From: an uncultured Oscillospiraceae bacterium
GTDB taxonomy: Bacteria; Bacillota; Clostridia; Oscillospirales; Ruminococcaceae
Direction: 5' to 3'
Assembly: GCA_900546885.1 (NCBI GenBank)
Contig: UREN01000014.1
Location: forward strand, 1-39,585
Length of the DNA stretch: 39,585 nt
The position numbers and the translations under genes are program-made. Position 1 is the first letter of the stretch. Each line of letters starts with the position of its first letter. A model generated the notes under the pieces. It saw nothing but the letters and a program-made list of their open reading frames with translations, was not told where the DNA came from and ran no database searches. Of the stretch, positions 22,006-29,493 are shown piece after piece.

Positions 22006-23352
22006 TTATGTCCAGCCTTCGGCCTTTTTCTCTGTCTGATATTTATCGATATCCTGCTGGAAGCGATCCATCACTTCGGCGCCCGTCATGTCGCCCTTGT
22101 ACGGCGCCTCCAGGAAATACTGCCACAGCGTGTTGGCAAACAGAGGCTGCACGTCGTTGAAGCTCTGGTCGAACTCCGTCACCGTCTTGCCCTGATCGAT
22201 GTAATCCGCATAGATCTGCTGCACTGTCTCGTCCATGTCCTCGCGGCGGCCGTCCACGCCCTCGAAGTTGGGGTCGCCTGGCTTCGTCTCAAAGTACAGG
22301 TTGCAGTATTCAGGCGTGCTCCACAGATCGAAGATGCGCATGATGATATCGGCATTCTCAGTGTCCTTGTTCACCGCAACGCCGGCAGACGTGGGCAGCA
22401 CCGCGATCACATCGCCGTTGTCATATTTGAACTTCGGGTTGAACATGCCAAGGTCCGTGTCGGGGAACTGTGTTTTGATGGCGCTGAAAATCTCAGTGGC
22501 GCCCATGAACATGGCCGCCTCGCCGCTGGCCAGGCGCTCCAGCGCGCCGTCATAATCCAGCGTGAGATAATCGTCGTTGAACCAGCCCTTCGGGAAGAAG
22601 CTCAGATACTCGTCCACCACGTCGCCAAGGATGGGGTAATCGCTGAATTTGGCCTGATTGGTGAGGATTTTCTGCGTCATATCCTGCACTTCAGATTCCA
22701 CGCCGATGGCGCGCATAAAGCCGGAGGTCATCCAAACCTGCGGGATCCAGTTGTCGGAAGCCAGCACGAACGGCGTGATGCCGGCGGTCTTCAGCTTGTC
22801 TGCCGCTGCATACAGCTCTTCGGTGGTGGTGGGCACTTCAATGTCGTTCTCCTCGAACACCGTCTTGTTGTACACCATTGCCTGGAAGCCGTTGGAAGCT
22901 TCAAACACGAAGCCGTAGCTCTTGCCGTTGTAGGTGGAAAGCTCCGGCGCCAGCACCTTGGACTGCCATTCGCAGTCGTCCAGCGCCAGGAAATGCTCTT
23001 CCGGGTTCACCTGGGAATACAGCTGCGGGAACTGATACACGATCAGGTCCGGCGCTTCGTTGGAGTTGATCTTCATCTGCAGCAGGTTGTCGAACTGGTC
23101 GTCCGGAATGACCTGGAAGTCGATCACGATGTTCTCTTCTTCCTCCAGCTTCTCCACCATGGCCTGCAGGCCGGCGTAGTTGCGCGACTGCTGCACCATG
23201 CCGGTGATCTCCACGCGCTCTTTGGTCTCACCCGCCGAAGCCGTTTCACCGGATGCGGTGCTGCCCGCCGTGCTGCCGCCGCAGGCAGTCAGCACACTGG
23301 CGGCCAGCACGCCGGCCATCAGCAACGACACAAGTTTTTTTGCTTTCAACAT
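22006..23352 (-). CDS. Sugar-binding lipoprotein of the ABC importer
   Basis: Encodes 448 aa. A signal peptide with lipobox (AASVLTAC, Cys near 24) is followed by a low-complexity Gly/Ser/Thr linker and a family 1 extracellular solute-binding fold: VEKLEEEENIVIDFQVI, APDLIVYQFPQLY, VFEASNGFQAMVYNKTVFEE, DNWIPQVWMTSGF, and LASGEAAMFMGATE. It captures the substrate outside the membrane for the two permeases downstream and may also signal to the kinase. Aromatic residues in the cleft regions suit a sugar ligand; the identity is unknown. GGAGG lies ten bases before the ATG. Confidence 0.95.
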   Translation of the reverse strand: MLKAKKLVSLLMAGVLAASVLTACGGSTAGSTASGETASAGETKERVEITGMVQQSRNYAGLQAMVEKLEEEENIVIDFQVIPDDQFDNLLQMKINSNEAPDLIVYQFPQLYSQVNPEEHFLALDDCEWQSKVLAPELSTYNGKSYGFVFEASNGFQAMVYNKTVFEENDIEVPTTTEELYAAADKLKTAGITPFVLASDNWIPQVWMTSGFMRAIGVESEVQDMTQKILTNQAKFSDYPILGDVVDEYLSFFPKGWFNDDYLTLDYDGALERLASGEAAMFMGATEIFSAIKTQFPDTDLGMFNPKFKYDNGDVIAVLPTSAGVAVNKDTENADIIMRIFDLWSTPEYCNLYFETKPGDPNFEGVDGRREDMDETVQQIYADYIDQGKTVTEFDQSFNDVQPLFANTLWQYFLEAPYKGDMTGAEVMDRFQQDIDKYQTEKKAEGWT

Positions 23353-23431
23353 TTGCGTTCATCCTCCATTTCTTCTTTTCAAAATCCATTTTCCCTCGCT
23401 CAAGCGAAGGATCTTCCAAATCCCTGCCGCT

Positions 23432-23492
23432 ATTATAGCGCCTTTTCCCGATGTGCTTGAATGGAAAAAATCAAACTTTCGCATGGAAAAAA
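23432..23492 (-). promoter_or_regulatory. Importer promoter with direct repeats for the response regulator
   Basis: The minus strand has a good -10 TATAAT (23437-23432) but a poor -35 (TTCAAG). Directly upstream, TTTTTTCCAT occurs twice (23470-23461 and 23492-23483) with a 22-bp period. A weak -35 with helically phased direct repeats next to it is the pattern for activation by an AraC-type regulator such as that at 16809. Confidence 0.65.
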
Positions 23493-23570
23493 CACAACAA
23501 AATTCTTTTATGAGGAATGATTTTAGGCATATTGCACCATTTTGTTCAATTGCATTGGGCATTTCAACCA

Positions 23571-25835
23571 TCAATCATTGCTCACCGGCACCGAGATGCT
23601 TTGCTTGCAGCAATAGGCTTTTCCATCCACTTCCACGGTGAGCGCGTCACCTTCCACAATGTCCAGGCAAAACTGCGCGCTGTCGAACGATACGGCAAGA
23701 AGCCTGCCCCTGTACAAAATGCGGAACGACACACGCCGCCACGCCTCGGGGCAGCGCGGCGTGAAGGCCAGGTGTTCCCCGTGGTAGTTCAGGCCGGCAA
23801 AACCCTGCACCACCGCCAGCCAGGACCCCGCCATGCTGGTGATGTGCAGGCCGTCTTCGGTGTCGGCGTTGAAGTTGTCCAGGTCCAGCCGGGCGGCGCG
23901 CTGATACAGCCGGTACGCCTCCTGACGGCGGCCGCAGGCAGAAGCCACCACGCTGTACATGCTGGGGGACAGCGACGATTCATGCACCGTCATGGGCTCG
24001 TAGAAATCGAAGTTGGCGCGCTTCTGCTGCCGGGTGAACCGATGCGGGAAATAGTAAAACGCCAGCACCACGTCCGCCTGTTTGATGTAGCACGAGCGCA
24101 GGATCTTGTCCCAGGACCAGTGCTTGCAGATGGGAAGTTCTTCGGCCGGGATATCGCTCACGGGGCGAAGCTCCTTGTCGAAGAAGCCGTCCTGCTGCAC
24201 GAACACGCCGCGCCCGGCATCCTCTTTCAGATACATTTTTTCGGCCACTTCGCACATTTTTTCGCGCTCGGCCTGCTCAAGCTGCACGCCGGCCAGCTCT
24301 GCGCTGTGCAGGGCGAACTCGATGCACCATTTTGCCATATAGTTCGTCAGCCAGTTGTTGTTGATGTTGTTCTCGTATTCGTTGGGGGCGGTGACGCCCA
24401 GCAGCATATACCGATCTTCACGGGCGTTGTATGTGCTTCGGCTCACCCAGAACCGCGCCACCTCCAAAGCCACCTTATAGCCATATTCTTTCAGGTAGCT
24501 CTCGTCGCCCGTGTACTGCGTATAGCAATAGATGGCGTACACGATGGCCGCGTTGCGATGCAGTTCCTCAAAGGTGATCTCCCATTCGTTGTGGCACTCC
24601 TCACCGTTGAACGTGACCATGGGGTAAAACGCCCCCGCAAGCCCCAACTTCGCCGCATTTTCCCGCGCCTTCTCCAGCGTGTTGTAACGGAACATCAAAA
24701 GGCTGCGCGCCACCTCGGGGCCGGCCACCGCAAGATACAGCGGGAAGCAATAGCCTTCCGTGTCGTAATAGGCCGCGCCGCCATATTTCTCCCCCGTAAA
24801 GCCCTTGGGGCCGATGTTCAGGCGCGAATCGCTTCCATCATACGTGCACAGCAGCTGGAACAGGTTGAAACGAATGCCCTGCTGCGCAGCGTCATCCCCC
24901 TCGATGGCCACGTCGCACATCTGCCAGCGGCCGGCCCACACGCTGCGCTGTTCTTCCTCCAGCGCGTGCATACCGGCCTGCACCGCCTCGCGCAGCAGGC
25001 CAAGCCCGCAGCCGCTCAGCTGCTGGGGCGCGTGGTCGCGCGAGGTGACAACGCTTACATACTTTTCAAGCTTCAAAGCGTCGCCGGCCTGCGCAAGATG
25101 TTTCTCAAACACCTGCTCCACGGTTTTGCCGTCTTCGCTTTTCTGCCTGGCGCACTGCCCGCCCTGGGTGAAAGCCGTGATGCACACCGTGAAACGCTCG
25201 ATCCCGAACGCGTTCTCGTGTGTGCGGGCCGTCAGCTGCACCTCCGGCTGCGCGCAGCACGCATCCAGCACCTGCCAGAACTGTTCGCCATAGTTTGCAT
25301 CCGTATTGTATACGTCTGCACTGACACCTGTTTTCACGCGCACAGTACCCTGAAAACCGTTGCTCTTCACGTCGTAGCGCATGCAGGCCATCTCTTTGCG
25401 CCGGCACGAGAAAAACCGGGTCGAGCACAGCTCCAGCTCACCCCACTTGGTGTTCAGCACCACCGTGCGGGCCATGATGCCGGTGCGCATGTCCACTTCC
25501 CGATAGAACTTTTTTACATCCGCCTTCTCCAAATCGAACCGTTCCCCGTTCAGGTACAGATCAAAGCTCAAAAAATCCGGCGCATTGATCACTTTGCCGA
25601 AATAGCGCGGGTAACCGTTTTTCCACCAGCCCACACGCGTCTTATCCGGCACCCACACCCCGGCAAGATAGGTTCCCTTCAGGGTGCTTGCGGTATAATG
25701 TTCCTCGTAATTGCCGCGCGCGCCCATATAGCCGTTGCCCATGCTTGTGACAGATTCTGCCGGGCAGTTGTCCGCATGGTCCAGCGATGTCTGCACGATC
25801 TTCCACGGGTCGATGGTCTCAAAAATCCGTTTCAT
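23571..25835 (-). CDS. Glycoside hydrolase family 65 phosphorylase (maltose/kojibiose-type)
   Basis: Encodes 754 aa, the full length for a GH65 phosphorylase. The N-terminal beta-sandwich starts with SMGNGYMGARGNYEE; then come the linker and the (alpha/alpha)6 barrel. Phosphate- and sugar-site motifs are GEKYGGAAYYDTEGYCFPLY and FNGEECHNEWEIT; the catalytic acid is the Glu in GVTAPNEYENNINNNW (about 484), and MTVHESSLSPSMYS is the phosphate loop. The enzyme cleaves an alpha-glucoside with inorganic phosphate to beta-glucose 1-phosphate. Maltose, kojibiose, nigerose or glucosyl-polyol cannot be told apart here. Beta-phosphoglucomutase is in the same locus, as expected. The SD is weak (GGGAG). 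Confidence 0.93.
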   Translation of the reverse strand: MKRIFETIDPWKIVQTSLDHADNCPAESVTSMGNGYMGARGNYEEHYTASTLKGTYLAGVWVPDKTRVGWWKNGYPRYFGKVINAPDFLSFDLYLNGERFDLEKADVKKFYREVDMRTGIMARTVVLNTKWGELELCSTRFFSCRRKEMACMRYDVKSNGFQGTVRVKTGVSADVYNTDANYGEQFWQVLDACCAQPEVQLTARTHENAFGIERFTVCITAFTQGGQCARQKSEDGKTVEQVFEKHLAQAGDALKLEKYVSVVTSRDHAPQQLSGCGLGLLREAVQAGMHALEEEQRSVWAGRWQMCDVAIEGDDAAQQGIRFNLFQLLCTYDGSDSRLNIGPKGFTGEKYGGAAYYDTEGYCFPLYLAVAGPEVARSLLMFRYNTLEKARENAAKLGLAGAFYPMVTFNGEECHNEWEITFEELHRNAAIVYAIYCYTQYTGDESYLKEYGYKVALEVARFWVSRSTYNAREDRYMLLGVTAPNEYENNINNNWLTNYMAKWCIEFALHSAELAGVQLEQAEREKMCEVAEKMYLKEDAGRGVFVQQDGFFDKELRPVSDIPAEELPICKHWSWDKILRSCYIKQADVVLAFYYFPHRFTRQQKRANFDFYEPMTVHESSLSPSMYSVVASACGRRQEAYRLYQRAARLDLDNFNADTEDGLHITSMAGSWLAVVQGFAGLNYHGEHLAFTPRCPEAWRRVSFRILYRGRLLAVSFDSAQFCLDIVEGDALTVEVDGKAYCCKQSISVPVSND

Positions 25836-25854
25836 ATGTTCTCCCGCTCCCTTT

Positions 25855-25869
25855 TCGATAATTTATCGA
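25855..25869. promoter_or_regulatory. Operator A, TCGATAATTTATCGA
   Basis: Perfect 7-bp arms about a central T. It lies just after the transcription start of the GH65 gene, so a bound repressor would block it. It is the best copy of a motif found on four promoters of the locus. Confidence 0.75.
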
Positions 25870-25879
25870 TTGTTTCTTT

Positions 25880-25908
25880 ATCATATCACAGTGATTTCCG
25901 CACTTCAA
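25880..25908 (-). promoter_or_regulatory. Promoter of the GH65 gene
   Basis: Minus strand: -35 TTGAAG (25908-25903), 17-base spacer, extended TGaTATGAT (-10 at 25885-25880). Operator A covers about +4 to +18. Confidence 0.75.
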
Positions 25909-26026
25909 TTGTCAATTATATCTAAATATTACATTTTGATTTGTCATAATTATATATTTTTATTTGCATTGTATTATATCTTCACTTTCTTCGGTTGATT
26001 TTTTAATCTTCTTTGTCACAATTATT

Positions 26027-26066
26027 TCGATAATTTATTGACATAAAAGCCGCCATGCGATACACT
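26027..26066 (+). promoter_or_regulatory. Operator B and promoter of the isomerase-aldolase pair
   Basis: TCGATAATTTATTGA (26027-26041) differs from operator A at one position. It overlaps a consensus -35, TTGACA (26038-26043); a 17-base spacer and -10 TACACT (26061-26066) follow. Transcription starts near 26073, which excludes the ATG at 26055 as start of the isomerase. Confidence 0.78.
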
Positions 26067-26105
26067 GTATCTCACAGAGATCTGCACAGAAAGGGGAAGA
26101 GCCAA

Positions 26106-26756
26106 TTGCAGTTTTCCAGTGAATGGGACCTTGGGTTCAGCGCGCAGTGGCCGGACGCCGCAGCATGTGCAACCCCGCCGGTGCGCCGCACGCTGTGGGA
26201 CATGCGCACCATGTTCGCAGACCAGGGCGCCGTCTCTCAGCCGGCCGTCAGCGGGCAGGATCCGCTGATCTACGAAGTCAGCGCCTGGGATGCGCCAGGC
26301 CAGTCGGGCGCGCTTTCCTTTGGCGTGACGGTGTTGCAACCCGGCCGGATAGGCGGCGAATACTACATGACAAAGGGCCATTATCACGTGGTGCGGCACA
26401 CCGCCGAAGTGTATTACACGCTTTCCGGCGAGGGGCTGCTTGTCACAGAAAACGAAGGCGGGCGATGCATCCTTCTGCCCATGGCGCCTGGCACCGCCTC
26501 GTATGTGGCGCCCGGCTTTGCGCACCGCATGGTGAATACGGGCAGCCGGCCGCTGGTCAGCTTCTATGTGTTTCGCGCGGATGCGGGCCACGACTATGCG
26601 GCCATTGAAGCCAGCGGGTTTCGCTGCCGCATCATGGCCGACGAACATGCGCGCCCGTGCGTAAAACGCGGCAACACGCTTTTGCCCGTGTGCGAATTTA
26701 TTCGCCAGGAGGGGCATATCGACGTTACAGATCTTTTCAGGGAGGGTTCACTATGA
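26106..26756 (+). CDS. Cupin-type glucose-6-phosphate isomerase
   Basis: Encodes 216 aa. The cupin metal motif is EYYMTKGHYHVV with HTAEVYYTLSGEGLLV (His, His, Glu) and a second motif APGFAHRMVNTG. PMAPGTASYVAPG is typical of the archaeal/bacterial metal-dependent GPI family (PF06560), which is unrelated to classical Pgi. It would convert glucose 6-phosphate, made by beta-phosphoglucomutase, to fructose 6-phosphate, though a related sugar phosphate is possible. The TTG start has AAAGGGGAAG upstream; an in-frame ATG at 26055 precedes the -10 box. It overlaps the aldolase gene as ATGA. Confidence 0.85.
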   Translation: MQFSSEWDLGFSAQWPDAAACATPPVRRTLWDMRTMFADQGAVSQPAVSGQDPLIYEVSAWDAPGQSGALSFGVTVLQPGRIGGEYYMTKGHYHVVRHTAEVYYTLSGEGLLVTENEGGRCILLPMAPGTASYVAPGFAHRMVNTGSRPLVSFYVFRADAGHDYAAIEASGFRCRIMADEHARPCVKRGNTLLPVCEFIRQEGHIDVTDLFREGSL

Positions 26757-27448
26757 TATCAGTTTCTCAGCTCACCGCCGCCAGCCTGGCCAACCTGTTC
26801 GACCACACCCAGCTGCACGCCGACGCACGGCGCGCGGATTTTGAACAGCTGTGCGCGGAAAGCCGCAAATACGGGTTCAAAATGGTGGCCATCAACCCGG
26901 CACCCGTTGCGCTGTGCAAGGAATTGCTGGCAGGCACGCCGGTGCATGTGGGCGCAGCCATCGGCTTTCCCCTTGGGCAAAACGGCGTGGAATCCAAGTT
27001 GTTTGAAACGCAGCAGGCCATCCGTGACGGCGCAGACGAGATCGACTACGTCATCAACATCGGCGCCGCAAAAGACGGCAATTTTGCCCTGATCCGGGAC
27101 GAGATGCGCCGCATCGTGGATGTATGCCGCCAGGCCGGCGTGCTTTCCAAAGTGATCTTCGAAAACTGCTATCTCACAAAGGACGAGATCTGCACACTTG
27201 CCCGGATCGCCCGCGAAGAGCGGCCGGATTTCATCAAAACTTCCACCGGTTTCGGCACGGGCGGCGCCACGGCGCAGGACGTTGCGCTGATGAAATCCGT
27301 GGTGGGCGACGCCGTCAAGGTGAAGGCCGCCGGAGGCATCCGAAGCTGGCAGGCCTGCCGGGCCATGCTGGAGGCCGGCGCCGAACGCATCGGCACCAGC
27401 AGCAGCATCCGCATCCTGCAGGAATTCCAGGCGTGGAAAAACGCATAA
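26753..27448 (+). CDS. deoC: Deoxyribose-phosphate aldolase (DERA) family protein
   Basis: Encodes 231 aa. Key motifs are complete: LFDHTQLHADA at the start, GFPLGQNGVESKLFE, the Asp in GADEIDYVINIG, the Schiff-base Lys in FIKTSTGFGTGGAT, and the second Lys in VKVKAAGGIRSW. The classic reaction splits 2-deoxyribose 5-phosphate into acetaldehyde and glyceraldehyde 3-phosphate. Here it is not with nucleoside genes but in an operon with a cupin isomerase in a phosphorylase locus, so its true substrate may be another deoxy sugar phosphate. GGGAGGG precedes the ATG. Confidence 0.93.
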   Translation: MISVSQLTAASLANLFDHTQLHADARRADFEQLCAESRKYGFKMVAINPAPVALCKELLAGTPVHVGAAIGFPLGQNGVESKLFETQQAIRDGADEIDYVINIGAAKDGNFALIRDEMRRIVDVCRQAGVLSKVIFENCYLTKDEICTLARIAREERPDFIKTSTGFGTGGATAQDVALMKSVVGDAVKVKAAGGIRSWQACRAMLEAGAERIGTSSSIRILQEFQAWKNA

Positions 27449-27474
27449 AAATCGTCATTCATACACAAAAACGA

Positions 27475-27513
27475 AAAACGGCCGGGCGCCCTTTTAGGGC
27501 GCCCGGCCGTTTT
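27475..27513. terminator. Two-way terminator between deoC and the epimerase
   Basis: Perfect 17-bp arms (AAAACGGCCGGGCGCCC and complement) with a TTTTA loop give T4 on both strands. It serves converging genes. Confidence 0.9.
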
Positions 27514-27527
27514 CAGCCATAGTCTAT

Positions 27528-28532
27528 TTACAGCTTCGGCAGCGAAGAAAAACCTTTGCGGAACCGGGCGATGTGGGCGATGATCTCGTCCTCCCATGTC
27601 ACCTTTGAGCTGTCCGGAATGGTGCCGCGCCGCTCCATGCCCTCAAAGGTCAGGCGCAGGCCCTCTTCCAGGGAGATCTCCGGCTTCCATTCGGGCACAT
27701 CGCGCAGCAGTTTCTCGTTGGACACGTAGGTGTGCTGGCCAAAAATCTCATACGCCAGCACAAAGCGCTTGGGGTCCAGCTCCATCATCTGAGCCAGAGG
27801 CAGGCCCACCATCTCCACCTCGCGGCCCAGCACTTTCATGGCCGTGCGGTGGTATTCGGCCCAGGTGGTATACCCCGTCTGCACCACGTTGTATACCTGC
27901 CCGATGCAGTGCGGCTTTCCCAGCACGCCCACAAAGCCGCGCGCGGTGTCGCGCGTATGCATGTACTGATGCAGGATGTCTCCATCTCCACAGATAAGGA
28001 TGGGCTTGCCGCGCTTCACACGGTCGATCCATGTGTGCTCCGTGGCAAAGATGCGCAGCGCGCCGCTCATCTCGCTGTAAGACGTACACGGCTTCATCAT
28101 GGTGACAGGGAACCCCTCGTCCTTCCATGCCTGCTGATACACAAGGTCTGCCTCGTGCTTGTTGATGCCGTAATCTGTCCACGGGGTGAACGTGTCACAC
28201 TCCCGAATGGGCATGCGCGCAAAACGTTTGCCGTAAGTGCACACCGTGGACGCCGTGATGAAATGCTGCACCCCGCGAAACGCCTGGATACTCACGCGGG
28301 CATCGGCCGCGGAAAAGCACGTCATCTCAAACGCGGCGTCCGGCTTCAGCGCCTGCATGGTCTCGATATACTGCTCCGCATTGCGGCGGTCGCCCCGGAT
28401 ATACTGCACCTCCGGGCCATGGATAGACGCCGGCTGCATGTCGAACGCGACAACCTCGTGGCCGCGCTGCAAAAGTTCGCGCACGATGTGGGCGCCAATG
28501 TTGCCGTTTGCACCCGTCACAACTATTTTCAT
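27528..28532 (-). CDS. NAD-dependent sugar epimerase/dehydratase (extended SDR)
   Basis: Encodes 334 aa. The nucleotide-binding motif is VTGANGNIGAHIV at 4-16, with an acidic FD at the end of strand 2 (NAD preference). The active site is intact: ITASTVCTYG supplies Ser/Thr, and DYGINKHEAD has the YxxxK pair. The C-terminal part (WTDYGINKHEADLVYQQAWK through SLEEGLRLTFEGME) forms the substrate domain. It could oxidise or epimerise a free or activated sugar; the substrate is unknown. AAGGAG lies nine bases before the ATG. Operator-like sites cover its promoter, so it belongs to the phosphorylase regulon. Confidence 0.9.
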   Translation of the reverse strand: MKIVVTGANGNIGAHIVRELLQRGHEVVAFDMQPASIHGPEVQYIRGDRRNAEQYIETMQALKPDAAFEMTCFSAADARVSIQAFRGVQHFITASTVCTYGKRFARMPIRECDTFTPWTDYGINKHEADLVYQQAWKDEGFPVTMMKPCTSYSEMSGALRIFATEHTWIDRVKRGKPILICGDGDILHQYMHTRDTARGFVGVLGKPHCIGQVYNVVQTGYTTWAEYHRTAMKVLGREVEMVGLPLAQMMELDPKRFVLAYEIFGQHTYVSNEKLLRDVPEWKPEISLEEGLRLTFEGMERRGTIPDSSKVTWEDEIIAHIARFRKGFSSLPKL

Positions 28533-28574
28533 GTGTCTGCACTCCTTTTTGTTTGCCATTGCATGTCAAAGTGA

Positions 28575-28589
28575 TCGATCAGAGCTCGA
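28575..28589. promoter_or_regulatory. Possible degenerate operator F
   Basis: TCGATCAGAGCTCGA keeps TCGA-N7-TCGA at 15 bp but not the AT-rich centre. It lies just after the epimerase transcription start, the same place as operator A relative to GH65. It may be chance. Confidence 0.3.
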
Positions 28590-28601
28590 ACGGGATTTGG
28601 A

Positions 28602-28622
28602 AGTATATCGACAAAATATCGA
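28602..28622 (-). promoter_or_regulatory. Operator C and -10 of the epimerase promoter
   Basis: TCGACAAAATATCGA (28608-28622) has the TCGA ends at the same 15-bp spacing as operators A and B. A -10 TATACT (28607-28602) abuts it on the minus strand; the -35 is poor. Confidence 0.65.
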
Positions 28623-28716
28623 TAATCATTTTTATCATAAACCATAGTTTTCCAGCTGTCAATAGAAAATTTTTTCTTTCATTTTGCCATTTGTTTTCAA
28701 AAAAACGTCTACATTT

Positions 28717-28768
28717 GCGATAATTTTATCGATTATTTATTGACGTTTTTCTCTGAAAAAGTTATGAT
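28717..28768 (+). promoter_or_regulatory. Operators D/E and promoter of pgmB-lacI
   Basis: Site D, GCGATAATTTTATCGA (28717-28732), has one extra central base. Site E, TCGATTATTTATTGA (28729-28743), overlaps it by TCGA and covers the -35 TTGACG (28740-28745). A 17-base spacer and -10 TATGAT (28763-28768) follow. The layout matches promoter B exactly. Confidence 0.75.
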
Positions 28769-28799
28769 GAAATCATCCAAATCACAGGGAGGTTCTTGC

Positions 28800-29462
28800 A
28801 TGGAACATGTATTTTTGGTAGTATTTGACTTGGATGGTGTGATCGTGAACACATCCTCGTTCCATTACCGTGCCTGGAAACGCCTGCTTGCGGAGGAATG
28901 GGGCGTGGAGCACACCCGGCAGGTAGACGACATGACCAAGGGCATTGGCCGTTATGAGTGCCTGCGCCTGATTGCCCGGCAATACGGCTTATCTGTGCCG
29001 GAGGCCTCTTTTCAGGCGCTTGCAGACAGGAAAAACAGCTACTATGTGCAGCTGCTGCACACCGAGCTTGGCCCCGAAAACATCCTTCCCGGCATTCCGG
29101 AGACGTTTTCCCTTCTGCGCCAGGCGCATATCCCCACTGCGCTTGCCTCGTCCAGCTTTAACGCGCCGTATGTGGTGCAGAAGCTGGGGCTGCATTTTGA
29201 TTATCATGTAGACCCCGGCAGCATCGCGCACGGAAAGCCTGCCCCCGATATCTATCTGAACGCTGTGAAGCATTTTGGGTTTCCGCCGCAGCATTGCATC
29301 GGCATCGAAGATGCCGCCTCCGGCGTTGCATCCGTAAAGCAGGCGGGGCTGTATTGCATCGGCGTGGGGGATGCGGCGCTGCTGAAAGGCTGCGACCGTC
29401 TGGCCGCCAGCACTGCGCAGCTGCCCGGCATCCTGAAAGAGCTGGTTGACGCGGCCAGATAA
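28800..29462 (+). CDS. pgmB: Beta-phosphoglucomutase
   Basis: Encodes 220 aa, the family length. HAD-superfamily motifs are VFDLDGVIVNTS (nucleophile and acid/base Asp), TKGIGRYECLRLI (substrate-specificity cap loop), LASSSFNA, GKPAPDIYL (Lys) and GIEDAASGV (metal-binding ED). It converts beta-glucose 1-phosphate from the GH65 phosphorylase to glucose 6-phosphate. The start ATG follows AGGGAGG. The gene is first in an operon with the LacI-type regulator and is preceded by two overlapping operators. Confidence 0.95.
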   Translation: MEHVFLVVFDLDGVIVNTSSFHYRAWKRLLAEEWGVEHTRQVDDMTKGIGRYECLRLIARQYGLSVPEASFQALADRKNSYYVQLLHTELGPENILPGIPETFSLLRQAHIPTALASSSFNAPYVVQKLGLHFDYHVDPGSIAHGKPAPDIYLNAVKHFGFPPQHCIGIEDAASGVASVKQAGLYCIGVGDAALLKGCDRLAASTAQLPGILKELVDAAR

Positions 29463-29493
29463 AAAAGTGAGAAACAACGCAAGAGGGGATCAT

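Noticed and set aside
23517..25925. 802-codon open frame on the plus strand opposite the GH65 gene
   Set aside because: It mirrors the GH65 codons, has His/Arg/Ala-rich composition without any family motif, and the minus-strand protein has full-length GH65 signatures.
26055..26105. ATG at 26055 as start of the cupin isomerase
   Set aside because: It lies upstream of the -10 box of the only good promoter and has no ribosome site; the TTG at 26106 has one.
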